DNA of 62,272 nt, taken from the NCBI GenBank assembly GCA_022764165.1, contig JALERM010000022.1, positions 1 to 62,272 of the forward strand. Reading direction: 5' to 3'. The translations under genes and the position numbers were made by a program. Under the pieces are notes generated by a model. The model had not been told where the DNA came from and did no database searches. It worked only from the letters and a program-made list of their open reading frames with translations. Positions 27,407 through 35,068 of this stretch are shown one piece after another. Position 1 is the stretch's first letter. Each line of letters opens with the position of its first letter. Source of the stretch: Eubacterium sp. GTDB lineage: Bacteria; Bacillota; Clostridia; Lachnospirales; Lachnospiraceae.

Positions 27407-27640
27407 TTACTGTTTATTCTCTCTTTTCCGCTTTGCTTTCTGCTCCGATTTTCTCTGCCTTTTTTCGTACATATCATGAATCCAGTCTTTTACCGGAGCC
27501 TTCCACATTTCCTTTTTATTTGGGATATTCCTTATCAGGCTTTGGGGGTTAAGCCCCATTTCCTTTGCCATGCGGATTTCTTCTTCTCCGAGCCGGCATT
27601 TCCTTTTTGCCTCATCCCAAAGCTCCTGTTTATATGCCAT
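27407..27640 (-). CDS. Small basic ICE protein
   Basis: 77 residues: AYKQELWDEAKRKCRLGEEE, then EMGLNPQSLIRNIPNKKEMW and a Lys/Arg-rich tail. The pattern is familiar from Firmicutes mobile regions but has no assigned function. It overlaps the upstream PBECR4-like gene by 11 bases, indicating coupling, and is followed by a terminator. The basic tail suggests nucleic-acid binding. It could be the antitoxin or helper of the upstream protein; this is inference. Confidence 0.6.
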   Translation of the reverse strand: MAYKQELWDEAKRKCRLGEEEIRMAKEMGLNPQSLIRNIPNKKEMWKAPVKDWIHDMYEKRQRKSEQKAKRKRENKQ

Positions 27641-28484
27641 CTGTACATTTCCTCCACAAACTGATAAAATCCTTTACCAGAGCCTCATCCCGTTTGTCAC
27701 GGCATTTCTTCATAAGCTGTTCTGTATCCGAAAGCATATCCAGCGTATGATATTCTCCAAATTTTACATTCAGCTTCATAATATATCTTACCAACTTTTC
27801 TTCCGGTTCTATTCCAACTGCATACAGCATTTTTTCGATACCTGATTTTTCTCTAAGAGATGCCTGTTCACTCTGGTAAATAACCTCTGCCTGTTTTGTT
27901 ATCTTATCCTCACGGACAATTTTAGTAATTTCATAGGAATGTGACAGATCACGATACAGAATATCATAATCTCTTTCTGCAACATACGTTGTAATAAAAG
28001 AATTACAATGGCACAATCCCTTTTCTTTCCCCTGTGCTTTGACTATCCCCAGATGGAGTACCTTATCTTCCATTCTGTGAATTAAAAGATAGTCGCTGTC
28101 AAATTCCGAATCAGGATTATGGTTAATATCAAAAAGATACAACTTTGAATAAGAGCAGAACATTTCCGGTAAAAGGTAAAGATAATCCAGTTTCAAATGT
28201 ATCAGCTTTAACATTCTATCCTGCTTTTCTTTTGTTTTATAATACTTCTTAACGAGCTTTTCTAATGACTCCAGTGTAATTCTGCCCTTCTTTACTGCAT
28301 ATACACCAAAATCCCCGGCATACTGATTCGGTCTGCCAACATATTGAAGCCCCATCAAATGCGGTATTTTCAGTTCCGTATTTGTCAGATGCAGTATTCG
28401 TTTTGCAGTATGAATATAATAATCATATTTGCACAGTACATCTTTGGTATCATTAAATATTTTCAACAAGCGGGTATCTTTCAT
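27630..28484 (-). CDS. PBECR4-like protein
   Basis: 284 residues from the ATG after AAGGATGG. The longer frame to 28709 runs through a terminator and is rejected. The region around IPHLMGLQYVGRPNQYAG and the later SEFDSDYLLIHRM and NSFITTYVAERDYDILYRD resemble PBECR4, a barnase/EndoU/colicin-like nuclease fold described in polyvalent proteins of mobile elements. The assignment is tentative. It sits as a terminator-bounded cassette between VirB4 and the NlpC/P60 gene, which are usually adjacent, and is more AT-rich than either. Possibly a toxin or defence cargo. Confidence 0.5.
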   Translation of the reverse strand: MKDTRLLKIFNDTKDVLCKYDYYIHTAKRILHLTNTELKIPHLMGLQYVGRPNQYAGDFGVYAVKKGRITLESLEKLVKKYYKTKEKQDRMLKLIHLKLDYLYLLPEMFCSYSKLYLFDINHNPDSEFDSDYLLIHRMEDKVLHLGIVKAQGKEKGLCHCNSFITTYVAERDYDILYRDLSHSYEITKIVREDKITKQAEVIYQSEQASLREKSGIEKMLYAVGIEPEEKLVRYIMKLNVKFGEYHTLDMLSDTEQLMKKCRDKRDEALVKDFISLWRKCTDGI

Positions 28485-28534
28485 AAAACCATCCTTATCC
28501 TCATCGTTGGAAATGGAATCGTCCAGTTTCCATA

Positions 28535-28566
28535 AAAGAAAAATGCCTGGGCTGTTAGGCTCAGGC
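28535..28566 (-). terminator. Terminator after virB4
   Basis: On the minus strand GCCTGAGC-CTAACA-GCCCAGGC followed by ATTTTTCTTTT, about 165 bases beyond the VirB4 stop. It implies separate transcription of the PBECR4-like cassette. Confidence 0.78.
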
Positions 28567-28731
28567 TTAACTTTTCTTTTTTGAATTGCAATTCTGGGAG
28601 CAGTCCTATGATAATTCCATAGGCAGAGGCTAACTTTGTATTTGTATCGCCCGCAAAGCCGGGACGGGTAGCTCCTCTCTATCGCCGCAAAAGCACTTAA
28701 GCTTTTCATTACCTATAATCTAACATGAGAA

Positions 28732-31110
28732 TCAGCCAATGTCAACCTCATTTTTGCTTTTCTCTAAGGCAATTTTTTCATGGATATTCGTGTTGTAGAG
28801 GTTGTAAAGGTCTGTTCCTTTTTCAATCTGGTTGTCAAAAGGAATTACCACATTTCCGCATTTCATCAGTCCCATACCGCTCTGGGTATTGGTTACGAAG
28901 CGGAGCTGTGCTTCTGATACACCAATAACCTCTGCCATTTTGGAGCTGTCCGTATTTGCCTGCTTTAACAGGGTAACAAACTCGGAGTTTGCAAGCATGG
29001 TTATCGCTGTGTAGTTCTGCAAAAGATCCACGACATTCTGCGTGATGCCAGTACAAAGACCGCCCTGCTTTCTAACCTTTTTCCAGAGCTGCTGCAAATA
29101 TTTCGCAGAATACTCCGAATTGAGAAGTACATGGAACTCATCAATATACAGCCATGTTGCCACGCCACGCTTTCCGTTTGCAATGATACGGTTCTGGATA
29201 CTCTCCATCATAACGAGCATTGTGATAGGACTAAGCTCCGTACCCAAGTCACGGATACCGTAAACGGTGAAACGGTTATCAACGTCAACGTTCGTTTGAT
29301 GATTAAAGATGTTCAAAGAACCATTGACAAAAAGCTCTAAGGAAAGTGCAATGTCCTTTGCCTCCTCCTCTGGCTGGTTCATTAAAATCTCATAAAAGTC
29401 TGACATGACAGGCACATACTTCTCCCTGCTTCTGGCAATGTCGATATAGAGCTTTCTCACGCATCGGTCAATAATGGACTTCTGGCGGGAGTTAAGGCTC
29501 TCACCCATACACTGCTCGCAAAGACCAAGCATAAACTCTCCCTTCTCACGGATCATGCCCTTGCTATCGTTCAAATCAAGACTCCAGACATCCATATCCA
29601 GAGGATTCACATAGTTGTCCGTGTAGGTAGACATATTGACTACCGTTCCTCCGTAGGTATGGGCAATGTCAAAATACTCGTTCATCGGATCGATAACGAT
29701 AATCTCGTCATCCGTTCCCAAAAAGACATTTCCCATTTCCATCTTGCAGAAGAAGGACTTACCGGAACCCGGAACACCGAACACGAATCCGTTTCCATTG
29801 ATGAGCTTTTTGCGGTTTCCAATATTGATATTCTTCGATACCTGATTGATGCCGTAATAGCACCCGCTTCCATCATTTAATTCCTGCACGTTAAAAGGCA
29901 TCAAAACAGCAAGGCTCTGTGTCATCATGGTACGCATGGTTTCCACCTGTCTGACACCGATAGGAAGTGCTGTATTTAATGCCTCTCTCTGTTTCAGATA
30001 ATGTTCCTCAATGGTAACGGAATTTCGCTTGCCGATGGTTTCCACCGTTTCGGTCATGCTGTCCAATTCTTCCTTCGAGTCTGCCATGAGAATAATTGTG
30101 GCTGCCACATAGTAAAGGCACTGGTCATTCTCACGCACATCATCCATGATTTCCTCAATCTCTTTTTTCTCAATTCGCTTGTTATAGGAGATTTCGGAAG
30201 AAAAATCATTGTTCTTGTTTCTTACCCTCTGCTGCTTGATAATATCCGACTCAATACCGAGGTATTTCTTCTGAAGGATTTTTGTTGTCATGTCCTTCGG
30301 AATCGGTACAACATCAATGCTGGTAATGGAATGAACCGGAAGGGAAGTGATTTCATTTAAGAAACGGTCTGAAAGACTGGAAGGGTATTTTTTGATAAAT
30401 AATGCCCTGCAATATTTCTTCTCGTCTTTGAAGTAATCCTGGTAGAACTGTATCATTCCGTTGCACAAATCATTGCGGAAATCTGCCCCTACCTTTTTAG
30501 CTTCCCTGATGTCAAAGTCAAAGTTGCCCTCATCTCCAAGATGATAGTAGTCATATAACACCTTGATTCTCTCGTTTCCGGAAAGCGGAACAATCTCCGC
30601 ACCAAGCTCATTGAACGCCTTGTGAATGGAGGCTTCAATAGTTGCAAACTGTGCCTTTGCCTCCTCAAAGTTCTTGCGTTCAATGGTAATGGTTAAATAA
30701 CGCTCCTGTTCAATCCCCTGTCTGCCCTCATGGATTTTCTTTTCCATGATGTCATTGTAGATTTTGCGGAAACCGTTAAACCCGTCCTCTTTTTCCTGCA
30801 AGAATACATAGTCCCTGACCTGCTCCATGTCCTTATTCTTGTTGTTAATTGTGATTTTGAAACTCACATCGAGGGAATTTAAGAACTTGCAGTATCGCTC
30901 AAAAATATCAATCTGCTCGACTTCGTTGGTGGTTGTATAGTTAATATCCTGAAAACGGTAGCACTTGGAAAAACGGTTCTTTGCAACCTCAAAGATACCG
31001 TTCTCTGCCACCTTCACAATCTCAATCGTTTCCTGTATGGATTTCGGAGTCTTATAAAGCGGTTCGCTTGCTTTTTTCAGTTCCTTAAATCCGTCTGTAA
31101 ATAAACCCAA
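28732..31110 (-). CDS. VirB4/TraE-type conjugation ATPase
   Basis: 792 residues. Start assigned to TTG at 31108-31110, after AGAGAGG, giving (M)GLFTDGFKEL; the in-frame ATG further upstream has no ribosome binding site. The C-terminal ATPase half shows Walker A GVPGSGKSFFC near residue 447 and Walker B TWLYIDEFHVLL near 653, then GLCTGITQNV and LLKQANTDSSK. It powers assembly and substrate transport by the T4SS at the inner face of the membrane. Preceded by the PrgI, DUF4313-like, VirB6-like and Maff2-like genes, the order of Tn1549-type T4SS clusters. Confidence 0.92.
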   Translation of the reverse strand: MGLFTDGFKELKKASEPLYKTPKSIQETIEIVKVAENGIFEVAKNRFSKCYRFQDINYTTTNEVEQIDIFERYCKFLNSLDVSFKITINNKNKDMEQVRDYVFLQEKEDGFNGFRKIYNDIMEKKIHEGRQGIEQERYLTITIERKNFEEAKAQFATIEASIHKAFNELGAEIVPLSGNERIKVLYDYYHLGDEGNFDFDIREAKKVGADFRNDLCNGMIQFYQDYFKDEKKYCRALFIKKYPSSLSDRFLNEITSLPVHSITSIDVVPIPKDMTTKILQKKYLGIESDIIKQQRVRNKNNDFSSEISYNKRIEKKEIEEIMDDVRENDQCLYYVAATIILMADSKEELDSMTETVETIGKRNSVTIEEHYLKQREALNTALPIGVRQVETMRTMMTQSLAVLMPFNVQELNDGSGCYYGINQVSKNINIGNRKKLINGNGFVFGVPGSGKSFFCKMEMGNVFLGTDDEIIVIDPMNEYFDIAHTYGGTVVNMSTYTDNYVNPLDMDVWSLDLNDSKGMIREKGEFMLGLCEQCMGESLNSRQKSIIDRCVRKLYIDIARSREKYVPVMSDFYEILMNQPEEEAKDIALSLELFVNGSLNIFNHQTNVDVDNRFTVYGIRDLGTELSPITMLVMMESIQNRIIANGKRGVATWLYIDEFHVLLNSEYSAKYLQQLWKKVRKQGGLCTGITQNVVDLLQNYTAITMLANSEFVTLLKQANTDSSKMAEVIGVSEAQLRFVTNTQSGMGLMKCGNVVIPFDNQIEKGTDLYNLYNTNIHEKIALEKSKNEVDIG

Positions 31111-31205
31111 TTTGACCTCTCTTTCCGCAGCCGGACAATCCCGGCCGCTAAAACCAGAACTGTCCAACCGTGAAAGGTCGGTAGTTACTTACCTTCTGTT
31201 ACTTC

Positions 31206-31709
31206 TTAGTGTTTTGCCTTGTAAATCACCGCACCGATAACAGCAGCTACAAGTGCTGCCACAAGACCAAGCATCATTTTCTTTGTTTTCTTCTTCATAG
31301 CTTCAAATTCCTCCTGATTTCCTTTTGTCTGGGGAGCTTTACCTCCCTTTTTCTTTTTCTCTGCCACAGTTTTTGCCGCTTCCTCCTGCTGGCACTCTTT
31401 TATGACTGCCTCACCTTCCGTTGAAACATAGGTCAGCGGATGATTTGCAAAGAGCATACGCATCTTTCTTCCCATGACTTCATAAAAGCTCATACCGTTA
31501 AAGCTGTAAAACCCTCCAAGTGCAATCGGTGCCACCACCGGGATTGCCACATATACGCTGGGTGTTAATCCGATATAGCGGTACAGAAGAAGTACAATGC
31601 TTCCTCCCGCCACCACCGAAGCCACGGAAAAGATAAGCTGCTTTGCGGTAAGTCCCATGACCACCGACTCCTTGTAGCGGTCAATGTCCTTGTTAATCTC
31701 GATTACCAT
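31206..31709 (-). CDS. PrgI-family T4SS membrane protein
   Basis: 167 residues. The N terminus (INKDIDRYKESVVMGLTAKQ) is the PrgI signature, followed by two membrane helices (about 29-46 and 52-72), the FYEVMGRKMRMLFANHPLTY segment and a Lys-rich tail ending in a third hydrophobic segment (MLGLVAALVAAVIGAVIY). PrgI corresponds to VirB3 and pairs with VirB4, encoded just downstream. The C-terminal extra helix makes it longer than the usual 110-130 residues. Confidence 0.85.
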   Translation of the reverse strand: MVIEINKDIDRYKESVVMGLTAKQLIFSVASVVAGGSIVLLLYRYIGLTPSVYVAIPVVAPIALGGFYSFNGMSFYEVMGRKMRMLFANHPLTYVSTEGEAVIKECQQEEAAKTVAEKKKKGGKAPQTKGNQEEFEAMKKKTKKMMLGLVAALVAAVIGAVIYKAKH

Positions 31710-31721
31710 TGTTTCTGCCTC

Positions 31722-32174
31722 CTATCTGCATTTGTTCATCTCATTCTGCTTCTGATTTATTCCTTTTTCTGCGTCATATTTTTTCATTCCCTCTGGACAC
31801 AGTTCGCGCAGCCTTTCCGGTTCAAACAGATAAAGAGGATATGACACATTTCCCCACTTTTTCTCCAAGCCCGTAAACTCTGCGATTGCGTTTTTCGTGA
31901 GAAAATCCTCCGACTCCGGAATGTTGTCTGTATCAATATAGGCACAGTATTCCGGAACCTCCCCCGGCAGGTCGATTGTCAGGTTTCCACAAGGAGATGG
32001 ATAACCGTCCTCCAGCGAAAACATCCCCACACACAAGCTGTTATTGCTCTGATAGGAACTGACAACAATACGAATCTGCTCTATTCTTCCCTCTGATGTT
32101 GTGAGTTCCAATTCTTCCACATTCTTTTTCTCCGTATTTTTCCCCTCTTTCTCTGTTAATGGTCTGATCACCAT
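31722..32174 (-). CDS. DUF4313-like conjugation-cluster protein
   Basis: 150 residues, soluble and beta-rich: GNLTIDLPGEVPEYCAYIDT, then EDFLTKNAIAEFTGLEKKWG and YPLYLFEPERLREL. This pattern I associate with DUF4313 proteins, found between the VirB6-like and PrgI genes of Tn1549-type elements. Gaps to its neighbours are about a dozen bases. Function unknown. Confidence 0.65.
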   Translation of the reverse strand: MVIRPLTEKEGKNTEKKNVEELELTTSEGRIEQIRIVVSSYQSNNSLCVGMFSLEDGYPSPCGNLTIDLPGEVPEYCAYIDTDNIPESEDFLTKNAIAEFTGLEKKWGNVSYPLYLFEPERLRELCPEGMKKYDAEKGINQKQNEMNKCR

Positions 32175-32185
32175 ACTTTACCTCC

Positions 32186-33028
32186 TTATAGTCCAAGTGC
32201 CTTGCTGGTGAGTGACTGCGCTCCTTTTACGCTTCCTACCGTAAGTGCTATGGTAAAGGTCATCTCACACAGATAAATAAGGGTTTGCGCCCAATCCGCA
32301 TAGTTTCCGGTAAATGAAGGTAAACCTGCATTGATAAAGGCATTGCAGATAATAATGGCAAGTGCCATCGTGACCGCCTCAAACACCACCGACAGAAAAT
32401 ACTTTGCATAGGTACTTGCAGTGTGAGCCACATTCCTGTTGCCCGCCATTGTGGAAAAAGCAATGGAACCGATAGGCACAATTACCATAATCTTTAAGAA
32501 CCGGAAATAGACGGTATATATCATAAAAAAGCCGCAGATAATGACAATGACACTTAATAGTGCCGCCAGAATCAGCATGATCAGACTCTCTCCAAATCCC
32601 AGATTCTTGATGACCTCTGCCTGGGTGCTGTCAATGGTAAGTGTCGTGTACTGCCCCGCTGACAGGGCATTGACAAGGTTTCCTATCGTTGTAAAAAATG
32701 CTTTCATTATCGTGACATTGTTTGCCACAAACCACTCGGCAAGACCAAGACGGATCAGCATACGCAGGATGACTTCAAAACGCATCTCCTCTCTGACATC
32801 CACACTCTCCGAGCAGAACCCGATGACAAAGAACAAAACCACAAGGGAAGAACCAACGCCGACAAATATCGGTTCAATGCTCTCCACAACCTGCCACGGA
32901 CCGCCTCCTTTAAAATTTACCGGGGACTGACCTAGCATGGAGAATACAAGGCTGATCTGATTATTCCAGAAGCCGAATACCATCTCCAGAAGTGCAAGTA
33001 TCTTATCCCCTAGCTTGAAAATATCCAC
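32186..33028 (-). CDS. VirB6/TrbL-like polytopic T4SS protein
   Basis: 280 residues with about six membrane helices (for example SSLVVLFFVIGFCS, SLIMLILAALLSVIVIICGF, TYAKYFLSVVFEAVTMALAI). Length, helix pattern and position after the Maff2-like gene fit the VirB6-like inner-membrane channel component of Firmicutes ICEs. The last residues (SLTSKALGL) are cytosolic. Confidence 0.78.
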   Translation of the reverse strand: MDIFKLGDKILALLEMVFGFWNNQISLVFSMLGQSPVNFKGGGPWQVVESIEPIFVGVGSSLVVLFFVIGFCSESVDVREEMRFEVILRMLIRLGLAEWFVANNVTIMKAFFTTIGNLVNALSAGQYTTLTIDSTQAEVIKNLGFGESLIMLILAALLSVIVIICGFFMIYTVYFRFLKIMVIVPIGSIAFSTMAGNRNVAHTASTYAKYFLSVVFEAVTMALAIIICNAFINAGLPSFTGNYADWAQTLIYLCEMTFTIALTVGSVKGAQSLTSKALGL

Positions 33029-33103
33029 TTATCGTTCACCTCTTTCCTTCCATGAGAGGACGGACAGTTTCTGCCGCCCTCCGTAATAAAGACTTCATGC
33101 TTC

Positions 33104-33463
33104 TTAAAATCCAAGGAAGGTAAGAACCGTGGAAATACCTGCCATCATGACTCCGGCAACAATTCCCTTTAAGGCAGAGTTCATTGTGGAGGAATCCTGC
33201 TGCTGGTATGCCTGTGCAAACTCCATGACATTTTTGGCAAGGATGATGACACCCACTGCACCGATAATGGCAATGACAAGGGTTTTTAAGTTGTCAAGCG
33301 GCTGTGTAATGGCACTGGTGTCTCCGCCTGCTGCAAAGACTGTCATAGGCATGGCATTTAATGCCATATAACCTGCACCGCAAGCCGCCGCTACTGCCTT
33401 CTTTACTTTGGATAAACCTTTGTTTTCCTTCTTTTCTACTACTGCAACTTCATTTTTACGCAT
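33104..33463 (-). CDS. Maff2-family small membrane protein of the T4SS
   Basis: 119 residues. A basic N terminus, a first hydrophobic segment with a possible signal-like site (AACGAGYMALNAMPMTVFAA), then two helices around IAIIGAVGVIILAKNVMEFA and GIVAGVMMAGISTVLTFLGF. This is the Maff2/VirB2-like pattern that starts the T4SS block in Tn1549-type elements. It may be a pilin-like or pore subunit. AGGAG precedes the ATG. Its leader (33464-33679) is highly structured. Confidence 0.78.
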   Translation of the reverse strand: MRKNEVAVVEKKENKGLSKVKKAVAAACGAGYMALNAMPMTVFAAGGDTSAITQPLDNLKTLVIAIIGAVGVIILAKNVMEFAQAYQQQDSSTMNSALKGIVAGVMMAGISTVLTFLGF

Positions 33464-33797
33464 AATCTTTATTCTCCTTTTCTGTGTTGGACAGAAATTA
33501 TGAAGACTAAGACGGAAAGGAATCTATATCATTCCAATCCGGCTCAATCTCCGAATGGAATGGTACACATCCCTTTCTGTCTTGTTATTTGTTATCTATA
33601 AAAACGGGACTTCCCCGTAATGAAAGTAAACCGGGCTTTCTCCGGTGCGTTATGATCAGAATCACCTCCTTTTAAGCACAAAAAAGCAGCCCCAATTGGC
33701 TGCTTTATCATTTATCAAAAATTCATTTAATACTACTTCCATTATTCCACTCTTAAGCGTCCTTCCCTACAGTCCGGAAAATGTCAAACATATTATA
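33464..33797. other. Structured leader of the T4SS block
   Basis: No full gene. In minus-strand order: the terminator 33680-33706; AAAGGAGGTGATT, a near-perfect anti-16S match, at about 33660-33673; a hairpin over 33630-33646; a short stem ACGGG/CCCGT (33604-33618) followed by TTTTTAT; then AAGACAGAAAGG/CCTTTCCGTCTT (33509-33520 with 33572-33583), which encloses a second stem ATTCCA/TGGAAT. A frame of about 23 codons follows the Shine-Dalgarno but has no ATG, GTG or TTG at the right distance. Confidence 0.55.
33680..33706 (-). terminator. Terminator inside the conjugation gene cluster
   Basis: Perfect 9-bp stem AAAGCAGCC / GGCTGCTTT with a 6-base loop, followed on the minus strand by TTTTTTGTG. 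It lies after the zinc-knuckle cargo gene and before the T4SS leader. Confidence 0.82.
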
Positions 33798-34697
33798 TCA
33801 CGGGTTCATATATCTTTTAGCGATATCTAACACGTTCTGTCGCGGGCTCCAATTTTGATAATTAATCAGATTACCAAAATGATACGAATCTACGCTGACG
33901 GAAAATCGATCTACTGGAACATATAAGAGAGTATCTGTCACAGTGGCATCTGGGCGTATAATCGAAAAATCCAACCACTCGTTAAGGTTATCGTTTTCAT
34001 CTACCACATATCTGTAATTCGTGGCTGTAAGCAAGTAACCTTCATTATTTTCTACATAAACATGTCCTTTGACTTTACTATCTTTTAGAACAAATCCAAG
34101 CTGGAGAAGATGTCTGTATAATGTGGTGTTTTTCCTTACTATCATGTGATACAACGGAAAACCAGTGAAACTGTAGATTAAATACCACGGGATATTATAA
34201 ACCGTTGCATCAATATAATTATACGCTCGCATGATTACATAGTTTTCTGCGAGAGTTTCAGCCATAGTAAGAGTTATATAAATACCTGTTTCTTCTTGCA
34301 ACAAATAGATAGCTTTATCATAATGCTCTTTAGCAATCTTATATAATTCCTGTCTTTGCGGTTCTTCTGTCTCAGGAACATATTCTTTTATATAATTAGC
34401 TCTTTTTTTGTGATAAGGGCAATTCTCAAACTTGTATTCATCATACTGAACTACGTTAGGAATATTAATTCCTTTAGCATGTCTTGCATGGGGAGCAACA
34501 TCAATTTTCTTGTAAATACCAAGAATAGCAACTGGATTATTACATCGAGGGCATAACGCTAAGTGTTTTGTCTCTCCATTAACTACCTGTATATAGTCTG
34601 GATTATTCCCAACCCGTTCTTCATATTTTGTTTTAAAATCCTTATCAGCAAAGGATAAAACCGGTTCGTAGTTAGTAGTAAATTTAATCTCTTTCAT
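33798..34697 (-). CDS. Zinc-knuckle cargo protein
   Basis: 299 residues. The N-terminal region has CPRC (near 49), HARH (near 72) and CPYH (near 93), probably a Cys/His zinc site resembling the zinc region of CoiA-like proteins. The remaining two thirds are helical, then beta-rich, with no nuclease motif I can identify. It is clearly more AT-rich than the neighbouring VirD4 and VirB6 genes. It sits with a 96-residue gene between VirD4 and the Maff2-like gene and ends in a terminator, so it looks like inserted cargo. Function unknown. Confidence 0.6.
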   Translation of the reverse strand: MKEIKFTTNYEPVLSFADKDFKTKYEERVGNNPDYIQVVNGETKHLALCPRCNNPVAILGIYKKIDVAPHARHAKGINIPNVVQYDEYKFENCPYHKKRANYIKEYVPETEEPQRQELYKIAKEHYDKAIYLLQEETGIYITLTMAETLAENYVIMRAYNYIDATVYNIPWYLIYSFTGFPLYHMIVRKNTTLYRHLLQLGFVLKDSKVKGHVYVENNEGYLLTATNYRYVVDENDNLNEWLDFSIIRPDATVTDTLLYVPVDRFSVSVDSYHFGNLINYQNWSPRQNVLDIAKRYMNP

Positions 34698-34720
34698 GAT
34701 ATTGCCTCCTTTGATCGACT

Positions 34721-35011
34721 TTATATTGTTTCCTTAAATTCTACCATAAGGATATCATTTCCGTAAAGTGTAGACATCTGCAACCACCATTTATCGCCAA
34801 TTTCAGGAATTTCCCCCATCTTTTCAAGCAATCTCAAACATGTCAGTAAATCCTTAAAACCAACCAAAAAGACATTGCCACCTTGTTGCATCTGAAAATA
34901 ATATTGGTCTCTCTCGGGAATAAAGCCACCCTCTGACTTAAATGTTTCATTATCTTGTATTGCCGCCCCTGTAAGCATAGCTACTTTATTACTTTCTAAC
35001 AATTTCTTCAT
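34721..35011 (-). CDS. Small cargo protein in the transfer cluster
   Basis: 96 residues, AAAGGAGC before the ATG. Sequence KKLLESNKVAMLTGAAIQDN, then QYYFQMQQGGNVFLVGFKDL and WWLQMSTLYGNDILMVEF. Soluble, compact alpha/beta and unrecognised. Twenty-three bases upstream of the zinc-knuckle gene and likely co-transcribed with it. Base composition resembles the cargo rather than the backbone. Confidence 0.6.
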   Translation of the reverse strand: MKKLLESNKVAMLTGAAIQDNETFKSEGGFIPERDQYYFQMQQGGNVFLVGFKDLLTCLRLLEKMGEIPEIGDKWWLQMSTLYGNDILMVEFKETI

Positions 35012-35068
35012 GTTATAAGCTCCTTTTCATTTAATATTATTGCTCTGAGTTCGGAAATCCTCTAATAG

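Noticed and set aside
28485-28709. N-terminal extension of the PBECR4-like protein
   Set aside because: The extension runs through the VirB4 terminator hairpin and lacks a ribosome binding site; the ATG at 28484 is well placed.
33661-33674. Sequence resembling the 3' end of 16S rRNA (ATCACCTCCTTTT)
   Set aside because: Read on the minus strand it is simply a near-perfect Shine-Dalgarno; no other rRNA sequence is nearby.
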